Origin: Planctomycetaceae bacterium
Lineage (GTDB): Bacteria > Planctomycetota > Planctomycetia > Pirellulales > PALSA-1355
Assembly: GCA_005773095.1 (NCBI GenBank)
Contig: SXHT01000116.1
Location: 1-11,135, forward strand
DNA length: 11,135 bases
Direction of reading: 5' to 3'
The stretch's first letter is position 1. Every line of letters begins with the position of its first letter. The position numbers and the translations under genes were made by a program. Shown in pieces: positions 5,880 to 11,135 of the stretch. The notes beneath the pieces are model-generated. The model saw only the letters and a list, made by a program, of their open reading frames with translations, was not told where the DNA came from and did no database searches.

Positions 5880-7162
5880 GGAAAGCGTCGGTCCTCCCAG
5901 ATCTTGCAGGAAAACAGCACGGCGAGCGCCACGACCACCGCCGTGATTCCCGCTGTGCGGCCGCTTGTCGCCGCGACCACGACACCCAACAGCGCCGCCA
6001 GTATGGGAATGGTGACCCAACCAAGCGCATCGGGAAAGAACTGCCGCCGCGCCGTCCCGTGGGCGCGAAGTGCGTTGAACGCCACGGCCAGCACGACCAG
6101 GAAACCGACGATCATTCCCTCATAGTCATCGGAACCGCTGCCGACGACTTTGGCGACTGAGTCGATCACGACGCGCAGAAAGAGCACGCCCAGCATCACG
6201 CCGCTGATGGCGCCGACTCCGCCCTGCAAACTGCATCCGCCGACGACGGCCGCGGCAATCGCCTTGAGTTCATAGCCCATGCCTTGCGTTTGCGGGTCGG
6301 CGGCACTGACTTCGGCGGTGTACAGGACGCCGGCCATCGAAGCCGTGACCGCGCTCAGCACGTACGCCAGCCATTTGAGCCGATCGGTGCGAATGCCGCT
6401 CAATCGCGCCGCCTGCTCGTTGCCCCCCATTGCATACCAGTGCCGTCCAACAACCGTATAACCGAGCAAGACCCAAATCGCCAGGCCCGTCATGAGAAAG
6501 ATCACCAGCGGTACACGCCAGTCGCTACCGAGCCAGATGAAATCGGGGTCATCAATGTTGACTTTCATTTTCTGATCACCCAGCCAACCTGTGACCACCG
6601 GATTCAGCACGCGAGCCAGACTCCGCAAGCCAACCAGCGAAGCCAATGTGGCGACAAACGGTGGCAGACTAATCGCGGTGATCAGCCATGCGTGCAACGT
6701 GCCCACGAGGATGCCCACGGCAAGTGCCGCCGCGATACCCGCCGCCAGGATGGGCAACGCCAGATCGGAGGTGTCGGGCCCGCCGCGCTCGGTCGCCGGA
6801 GCGAGCACCTGCATGACCAAGGCGCAGGTCGCCCCGGAAAACGCAATCACAGCGCCGCTGGAAAGGTCGATTCCGCCGGCGATGATTACGACGGCGGACC
6901 CCAGTGCAAAAACGCCTAGCAGCGAAGTCTGACGAAGGATTTCTTTGGCGTTGTACTCGGTGCGCGTGCGATAGGCGTCATTCACGGCCGCGGTAAATAA
7001 GAGCACAACGACGATCGCCAGAATCAAACCCAACTCGTTGCGATAGGTCATCAGCAAGCGGCGAACGATGTTGGAGTCTTCCACGATGGATCGCCGGAGA
7101 AGAAGCGTGCTGGGGTCGTGCGGTACGCTCGCCAATGATGGCTCTACAAGCCGGATCGCCAA
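5876..7162 (-). CDS. rbsC: Sugar ABC transporter permease, RbsC type
   Basis: This is the membrane channel subunit of the CUT2 importer (BPD_transp_2 family). Characteristic stretches are LRQTSLLGVFALGSAVVIIAGGIDLS (76-101 region), LPPFVATLASLVGLRSLAR, MGGNEQAARLSGI and the GMGYELKAIAAAVVGGCSLQGG signature. At up to 428 residues it is longer than the roughly 320 of E. coli RbsC. About 50 extra C-terminal residues form two further hydrophobic segments (roughly 381-418). The start is uncertain. The outermost candidate is TTG 7162, five bases after the binding-protein stop. TTG 7135, GTG 7084 and ATG 7051 are also in frame, and none has a good Shine-Dalgarno. The first two TTG codons lie in a duplicated 24-27-bp unit. 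The stop overlaps the ATPase start by 4 bp. Confidence 0.9.
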   Translation of the reverse strand: MAIRLVEPSLASVPHDPSTLLLRRSIVEDSNIVRRLLMTYRNELGLILAIVVVLLFTAAVNDAYRTRTEYNAKEILRQTSLLGVFALGSAVVIIAGGIDLSSGAVIAFSGATCALVMQVLAPATERGGPDTSDLALPILAAGIAAALAVGILVGTLHAWLITAISLPPFVATLASLVGLRSLARVLNPVVTGWLGDQKMKVNIDDPDFIWLGSDWRVPLVIFLMTGLAIWVLLGYTVVGRHWYAMGGNEQAARLSGIRTDRLKWLAYVLSAVTASMAGVLYTAEVSAADPQTQGMGYELKAIAAAVVGGCSLQGGVGAISGVMLGVLFLRVVIDSVAKVVGSGSDDYEGMIVGFLVVLAVAFNALRAHGTARRQFFPDALGWVTIPILAALLGVVVAATSGRTAGITAVVVALAVLFSCKIWEDRRFP

Positions 7163-7180
7163 TGGCTCTACGAGCCGGAT
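7130..7180. repeat. Tandem 27/24-bp repeat at the rbsB-rbsC junction
   Basis: The units 7130-7156 and 7157-7180 both read CGCCAA(TGA)TGGCTCTAC(A/G)AGCCGGAT. They differ by a 3-nt gap and one base. On the coding strand each unit carries a TAG followed closely by a TTG-GCG. In the 7157-7180 unit these are the real stop of the binding-protein gene and the outermost permease start. In the other unit the TAG is out of frame. The repeat looks like a recent small tandem duplication of an intercistronic junction. Confidence 0.85.
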
Positions 7181-8343
7181 AGTTTGTACTTCACCAACCA
7201 GTCTTTGAACTCGCTGAGTGTAAGAAACTCCGCTTTGCCCTCGAACATCTCCTTGGTCAGACGCTTGTCACCATCCGGCACGACCACCTTCAGGCCGGTG
7301 ATGAGAATGTCGCCGCCGGGCTTCTTGAAGGAACGTTCATCGGGTTCGTACTCGGGAAACATCTGGCTGAGCGTGTCGTGGTCGTCTTCCACGATCGCCC
7401 GCATAAGCTTTGTTCCCTGATAACCCATTTGATAGGGGTTCTGCACCACGAGCGCGTCAATGAGGCCGTCCTCCATGTGCCCAATCGCCTTCGGAGCGGC
7501 ATCGAAACAGACTACGGTCATTTTATCGCGAATGCCGCGATCCTTAACCGTGTGCGCGATGGCATGCGCATTGTAGGCCCAAATGCCGACCAGCGTATTA
7601 AGCCCCGCATGTCGATCGAGCGCATCGCGGACATTCTTTTGGGCGGTTGACAAGTCCATCTCATCGCCCAAATAGTCAAGCTGTTCAAAGTCCTTACCGA
7701 CTTCTTCAGCGAATCCATCGGTGCGTTCCTGTGCGTTGGCAGCGCTCTTAATGCCCACAAACGCGGCATACTTACCCCCTTGGGGCCTCAGGCCCCTGGC
7801 GGCCATGCCAAGCACTCGGCCGCCAATAATATTGTCGGTTCCGAGATAAGCAAAACGGGTATCGCCTGCCTTCTTGCGATCGACGTCGCTGTCGATGGTG
7901 ACCACCTCGATACCCTGCGAGCGTAAAGCTCTCATGGCATCGTGGATCGCGACATTCTGGCTGTCCGTCACAGAAATGGATACCGCGGCGATGTCGTTCT
8001 GACCGGCGTACTGTTTGAGCTTGTCGACCTGACCTTTGGCGGTGCCGTCGTTCTTATCAAGTTCGGCTCTGAGGCCGACCTCGGAAAGTTTGAAATCGCG
8101 ATCGGCATCTTCCATGCCGGCCCGCATCGCGTCCCAGAAGGGATCATCGCCGTTGGTGAGCATGAGCAGACGCCGCAAGGAGCCACCCGTATCGCCGGCA
8201 TTGGTGTTCTGTGCTGGCGACTTGCCGCTGTCGGGCTTGCCGCTGTCGGGCTTGCCGGTTTGGGGTTTGCTGGTACAGGCGACCAGGCAGATCGACATCC
8301 CTCCGAAAACTACCGCCAGACTTACCCGCCTTGCCATCACCAT
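7168..8343 (-). CDS. rbsB: Sugar ABC transporter substrate-binding lipoprotein, RbsB type
   Basis: This 391-residue protein binds the sugar outside the inner membrane and hands it to the permease (Peripla_BP_4 family). It starts MVMARRVSLAVVFGG with a hydrophobic stretch and the lipobox LVAC (lipid-modified Cys23). Then comes a low-complexity linker rich in G, K, P and S with a KPDSG repeat (about 30-55). The binding domain begins near residue 57: LLMLTNGDDPFWDAMRAGME, the AAVSISVTDSQ strand, IEVVTIDSDVD, YLGTDN, and late VVCFDAAPKAIGHMEDGLID and VVQNPYQMGYQG, all in family order. I chose ATG 8343 because GGAGG lies 8 nt upstream (8352-8356). The open frame extends to 8406, but that would bury the signal peptide. 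First gene of the operon. The ligand is not deducible. Confidence 0.92.
   Translation of the reverse strand: MVMARRVSLAVVFGGMSICLVACTSKPQTGKPDSGKPDSGKSPAQNTNAGDTGGSLRRLLMLTNGDDPFWDAMRAGMEDADRDFKLSEVGLRAELDKNDGTAKGQVDKLKQYAGQNDIAAVSISVTDSQNVAIHDAMRALRSQGIEVVTIDSDVDRKKAGDTRFAYLGTDNIIGGRVLGMAARGLRPQGGKYAAFVGIKSAANAQERTDGFAEEVGKDFEQLDYLGDEMDLSTAQKNVRDALDRHAGLNTLVGIWAYNAHAIAHTVKDRGIRDKMTVVCFDAAPKAIGHMEDGLIDALVVQNPYQMGYQGTKLMRAIVEDDHDTLSQMFPEYEPDERSFKKPGGDILITGLKVVVPDGDKRLTKEMFEGKAEFLTLSEFKDWLVKYKLSGS
8221..8265. repeat. 15-bp tandem repeat coding for the lipoprotein linker
   Basis: The unit CTTGCCGCTGTCGGG occurs twice (8221-8235, 8236-8250) and is followed by a diverged third unit, CTTGCCGGTTTGGGG. 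Read on the minus strand it codes for KPDSG-type repeats in the flexible linker after the lipobox. Copy number can change in frame, altering linker length without damaging the protein. Confidence 0.8.
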
Positions 8344-8351
8344 CGCACAAG

Positions 8352-8356
8352 CCTCC
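8352..8356 (-). promoter_or_regulatory. Shine-Dalgarno of the rbsB-like gene
   Basis: On the minus strand GGAGG lies 8 nt before ATG 8343. It is the clearest ribosome-binding site in the window and decides the start of the lipoprotein gene. Confidence 0.7.
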
Positions 8357-8439
8357 AGGAACCTGCCCAAAACCGCGATTCTAGTGGTACGCTGGCAGAC
8401 GGGCAAGCAGCAGGCGAGTACCGATCGAGGATCAACGAC

Positions 8440-8459
8440 GAAAGATCGGCAAATCTTTC
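8440..8459. promoter_or_regulatory. Palindrome in divergent intergenic region, possible operator
   Basis: GAAAGAT-N6-ATCTTTC is a perfect 20-bp inverted repeat. It sits almost at the midpoint of the 214-bp gap between the divergent rbsB-like and kinase genes, roughly 97 bp from each start. A second, wider pair, CCGATC (8421-8426) and GATCGG (8444-8449), overlaps it. The size and place suit a dimeric repressor such as a LacI-type sugar regulator, but no such regulator gene is in the window and I see no firm -35/-10 pair to anchor it. Confidence 0.35.
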
Positions 8460-8557
8460 TGCTTTTGCGCCTGAACCTTCATCGTTCACTCGGCAGGGAA
8501 CCGATGCAATGATTACGGTCCCACCCAAGCGCAGCTCCTCCCATCCCAGCGCTGCCG

Positions 8558-9520
8558 ATGATTTCCGAGGCACCCACTCGTTTGGCTTCCAGCGCAACCG
8601 CGTCGCGCGCTTGTGCGGACAAGGGGGTCGTTCCCGACATTCCTGGTTGGCAACTCGTACACCGTTTGGGTGGGGGGGGGCTGACCGAGGTTTTCCAGGC
8701 CCGTCCGCCAGGCTCGCCAGCTTTGCATCCAGCAGGATATGCCGTTAAGGCATTGTCGGCGCGTACCCACCAGCCCGCTGCGGCTTATGAGTTCTTATGC
8801 CGAGAGGCCCAAGCCGCGCGCCAGGTTGAGAGCCCGCATGTGGTGCCGCTGCTGGCCGCAAACCTGCGGCAAACGCCCTATTTTATCGTGATGCCTTTTT
8901 TGCCGGGCGCTTCGCTGGCCGAATTGCTTGCGAGCGACTCGCGTCTGGTCTTGCCGGTTGCACTCTGGATTGCCAGGCAGGTGGCCCAAGCGCTGGATGC
9001 GATGCATGCAGCGGGCTGGCTTCATGGCGACATCAAGCCGAGCAATGTGATGGTGGCGCCGTCTGGCCACGCAACCCTGATTGATCTCGGCTTCGCCCGG
9101 CGGTTCGCCGAGTCGAGCGACGCATGGCCGGCGGAGCGGCCACTCACCGGTTCGCTCAACTATCTCGCGCCCGAGCTGCTCACGTCTCGAATCCGCGTTG
9201 ACGTTCGCAGCGATCTCTCCCGCCTCGGCGTGATGCTTTACGAAATGCTCGCCGGCCGGGTGCCGTTCAGCGCGGCGGATCCGGCAGAACTCGTTCGCCA
9301 ACAACGTGAAGAGAGGCCACAGGATCTGCGCGTCGTGGCGCCACAATTGCCTGAGCGCATCGCGCGACTAGTTCACTCATTACTGGCCAAGTCTCCCAGC
9401 CGAAGACCGTCGGCATGCAGGGATGTCGTTGATCGGCTGGCCGCTTTGGAGATTCAGACCTTCGCGGAACGAACCTGGGAGCATCTCGAACAACTCGAAG
9501 CGTGCCCCGGTCCCAGCTAA
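8558..9520 (+). CDS. Hanks-type Ser/Thr protein kinase
   Basis: This 320-residue protein is little more than one protein-kinase domain; such enzymes phosphorylate Ser/Thr on target proteins. Glycine loop LGGGGLTEVF (38-47; the third loop Gly is Thr43), ATP-binding Lys64 in YAVKAL, helix-C Glu83, catalytic loop HGDIKPSN (156-163; Asp158, Lys160, Asn163; HGD replaces HRD), metal-binding Asp176 in DLGFA (DLG replaces DFG), YLAPE (202-206), and Asp219 in VRSDLSRLGVMLYEML. All catalytic residues are present, so it should be active; Gly for the HRD Arg suggests activity without activation-loop phosphorylation. There is no membrane segment or extracellular sensor domain after the kinase domain, so it is probably cytoplasmic. 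Start ATG 8558 gives a short 25-residue leader with no strong Shine-Dalgarno. Divergent from the sugar operon; its stop overlaps that of glcF. Target unknown. Confidence 0.92.
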   Translation: MISEAPTRLASSATASRACADKGVVPDIPGWQLVHRLGGGGLTEVFQARPPGSPALHPAGYAVKALSARTHQPAAAYEFLCREAQAARQVESPHVVPLLAANLRQTPYFIVMPFLPGASLAELLASDSRLVLPVALWIARQVAQALDAMHAAGWLHGDIKPSNVMVAPSGHATLIDLGFARRFAESSDAWPAERPLTGSLNYLAPELLTSRIRVDVRSDLSRLGVMLYEMLAGRVPFSAADPAELVRQQREERPQDLRVVAPQLPERIARLVHSLLAKSPSRRPSACRDVVDRLAALEIQTFAERTWEHLEQLEACPGPS

Positions 9521-10920
9521 TGTAGTGAATCCAACTGCTTGCCTCGATAACTCAGATCGAGCAAGTCGACAGGATGCACGACGGGAAGCCGGTGGCCTTG
9601 TTGACGAGCTTCGCGGGCAATCTGCATGATGCAGCCAACGTTGCCGGTAACGACGACTTGGGCACCGGTCAACAGTATGTTCTTGAGCTTGCGTTCGCTC
9701 AGACGCTGGGCCATCTCGGGCTCGGTGAGGTTGTACGTGCCCGCAGCACCGCAGCACAATTCCGTTTCGGGCAACTCCACAAGCTGCAGGCCGGGAATCG
9801 CGGCCAGCAGGCGGCGCGGCGCGTCTTTGATTTTCTGCGCATGGCCGAGGTGGCAGGCATCGTGATAGGTGGCCGTCAGCTGCAGTTCGCCGGTCGGCGG
9901 CACGATGCCCAGCGAGTCGAGAAATTCGCTGACGTCTTGCACTTTGCTCACGAACTTCTCGCGGGCCTGCTGGGCACGATCACCGAGAGAGGCAGCCCCC
10001 AAATGCTCGGAAGACTCCGCAGACGGGGACAGTTCCCGCCAGTGGTGGCCATAGTCTTTCAGCATCGCGCCGCAGCCGGCGACGTTGACGATCACGGCGT
10101 CCACGTGATCCGCATCGAAGGCTTTGACGTTCGTGTCGGCGAACTCGCGGGCGGGCTCGTCCGAGCCTGCGTGAAAGTGAATTGCCCCGCAGCACACCTG
10201 GCCTCCGGGCACGATCACGTCGCAACCGTTCTGTTGCAGCACGCGGGCGGTTGCCCAGTTTGTGCCGCGAAACAGCACGTCCGACACGCAGCCGGTAAAT
10301 AGCGCCACGCGAGCACGGCGTTTACCCTTGGCCGGCAAAACGTTGGGCAGCGCCGGCAAGCGTTTAGCCATCGGCGGCAACTGCCTCACCAATTGCCGCA
10401 AGCGGGGGGGCAACATCGCCACCAGGCCGATTGCCTCGGCAAACTTATCGAGCCGCAGTCGCTGGGCGATACGAGCGGGAAACAACGCCTTCCTCAATCG
10501 GCCCGAATACGGAAACAATCCGAACAGTATCCAGCGATGAAACCAGTCGTGCGCCGGTTCCTGGCCTTTGCCCTGCGCGCTCATCGCCACGCGGAACGGT
10601 TCGATCAGCTTGCCGTACTGCACGCCGCTGGGGCAGGCGGTCTCGCAGGCGCGGCAATCGAGACACAACTCCAGATGGCGGCGCACCTGGGGTGTCAGCT
10701 CAAGGCGGCCATCCGCCACGCCGCGCATCAGATAGATGCGCCCTCGCGGGCTGTCGTTCTCGTCGCCCGTTTCGACATACGTCGGACAGGAGGCGGTGCA
10801 CAGCCCGCAATGCACGCAATCCAGGAACAGACGATAGTTAATCTTCGCGCCCGGGTTGGGCGCAGGCGACATCGCAAGCGCCAGCGCGGTTCCAGATTCT
10901 GCGGTAGGTGCTGCTGTCAT
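9517..10920 (-). CDS. glcF: Glycolate oxidase iron-sulfur subunit GlcF
   Basis: GlcF carries electrons from the FAD subunits of glycolate dehydrogenase (GlcD/GlcE), which oxidises glycolate to glyoxylate at the membrane. The 467 residues hold two [4Fe-4S] ferredoxin motifs, CVHCGLCTASCP (Cys35, 38, 41, 45) and CLDCRACETACP (Cys86, 89, 92, 96). Two cysteine-rich CCG domains follow: VCCGAIHFH (242-250) with AGCG at 281-284, and ACHLGH (355-360) with ELCCGAAGTYN (387-397) and NVGC (427-430). The length fits a family of about 400-470 residues. I chose ATG 10920, 16 bp after the glcE-like stop. An upstream TTG at 10956 would overlap that gene. Lactate-utilisation LutA-type and other CCG proteins are related, but the double ferredoxin N-terminus and the adjacent FAD-subunit gene favour GlcF. 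The final TAG overlaps the kinase TAA. Confidence 0.92.
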   Translation of the reverse strand: MTAAPTAESGTALALAMSPAPNPGAKINYRLFLDCVHCGLCTASCPTYVETGDENDSPRGRIYLMRGVADGRLELTPQVRRHLELCLDCRACETACPSGVQYGKLIEPFRVAMSAQGKGQEPAHDWFHRWILFGLFPYSGRLRKALFPARIAQRLRLDKFAEAIGLVAMLPPRLRQLVRQLPPMAKRLPALPNVLPAKGKRRARVALFTGCVSDVLFRGTNWATARVLQQNGCDVIVPGGQVCCGAIHFHAGSDEPAREFADTNVKAFDADHVDAVIVNVAGCGAMLKDYGHHWRELSPSAESSEHLGAASLGDRAQQAREKFVSKVQDVSEFLDSLGIVPPTGELQLTATYHDACHLGHAQKIKDAPRRLLAAIPGLQLVELPETELCCGAAGTYNLTEPEMAQRLSERKLKNILLTGAQVVVTGNVGCIMQIAREARQQGHRLPVVHPVDLLDLSYRGKQLDSLH

Positions 10921-10936
10921 TTCATACTCGATCGGG

Positions 10937-11135
10937 CTACAAGTTCTCAAAGACAAATCGACCAGGATTCAGCACGTCCTTGGGATCGAACTGCCGCTTG
11001 ACCTTGGTCATCCACGTGGTAGCGGCGGTCGCGGCGCCCCATTGTGCCTGCCGGGTAAGCTCACCCAATCCTTTGACGGAAAGGACAACGCATTCGCCCC
11101 CCCCCTGCCGGGCCGCCGGCTGCAAGCGGCCTATC
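10937..11135 (-). CDS. glcE: Glycolate oxidase FAD-binding subunit GlcE, C-terminal part
   Basis: Only the last 65 or so residues are inside the window; the gene runs off the right edge. The ending VKRQFDPKDVLNPGRFVFEN is the typical close of FAD-linked oxidases of the GlcD/GlcE type (FDPxxxLNPGR). The position directly upstream of glcF, same strand, 16 bp apart, matches a glcDEF operon and favours GlcE. GlcD-like sequence cannot be excluded from so short a tail. A run of nine C on the plus strand (11097-11105) codes for GGG in this stretch. Confidence 0.72.
   Translation of the reverse strand, partial: IGRLQPAARQGGGECVVLSVKGLGELTRQAQWGAATAATTWMTKVKRQFDPKDVLNPGRFVFENL

Noticed and set aside
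5880..6020. Upstream extension of the rbsA-like frame by 47 codons
   Set aside because: It overlaps the permease gene and has no ABC-protein likeness. ATG 5879 gives a normal RbsA N-terminus and a 4-bp coupled overlap.
4344..6125. A 593-codon open frame on the plus strand, longer than the rbsA-like gene beneath it
   Set aside because: It runs exactly antisense to the well-conserved ATPase and the end of the permease, has no recognisable domain, and is the usual by-product of GC-rich codon use on the opposite strand.
7942..8748. Plus-strand open frame of 268 codons crossing the rbsB start and the kinase start
   Set aside because: It is antisense to the lipoprotein gene and out of frame with the kinase. 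Its translation has no family likeness, and its repeats are just the linker repeat read backwards.
9574..10302. Plus-strand open frame of 242 codons
   Set aside because: It lies wholly antisense to glcF, whose cysteine motifs are intact.

Overview
The window looks like a chromosomal segment of a planctomycete, probably a Pirellulales-type bacterium. This is inferred from GC-rich coding sequence, mostly weak Shine-Dalgarno signals, a PhyH-family oxygenase, a small Hanks-type kinase, a glycolate-oxidase iron-sulfur subunit, and degraded tyrosine recombinases whose motifs I associate with that phylum. No marker gene here settles the taxonomy.

Left part (1-2890), a decayed accessory stretch. A plus-strand remnant of an integron-type integrase (about 344-622, two in-frame TAG codons, N-terminal half missing) lies next to a strong bulged hairpin (61-104). 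Then comes an intact minus-strand PhyH-family dioxygenase gene (740-1558), with a possible sigma-54 promoter upstream. The next 1.3 kb has no intact protein gene. It holds tRNA-Phe(GAA) at 2373-2445, two about 135-bp copies of a palindrome-ended MITE-like element in opposite orientation on either side of the tRNA, a third partial copy, and a short fragment resembling the N-terminus of another tyrosine recombinase.

Middle (2888-8343), transport. A plus-strand MFS transporter gene faces a minus-strand sugar ABC operon of the ribose/galactose (CUT2) class, transcribed from right to left: lipoprotein binding protein (rbsB-like), permease (rbsC-like) and double-ATPase (rbsA-like). The binding-protein and permease genes are 5 bp apart if the outermost permease start is used; the permease and ATPase genes overlap by 4 bp. 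Together they make a complete importer; the sugar cannot be told from sequence alone.

Right part (8344-11135). Divergent from the importer, across 214 bp that contain a central 20-bp palindrome, is a 320-residue cytoplasmic Ser/Thr protein kinase. Its stop codon overlaps that of the convergent glcF gene (glycolate oxidase Fe-S subunit). Upstream of glcF, and cut by the window edge, is the C-terminal end of a glcE-like FAD subunit.

I found no convincing new multi-gene system. The most unusual parts are the repeat-and-recombinase graveyard around tRNA-Phe, the integron-integrase fossil, a duplicated stop/start junction between the rbsB- and rbsC-like genes, and a nine-G tract coding for the kinase glycine loop.
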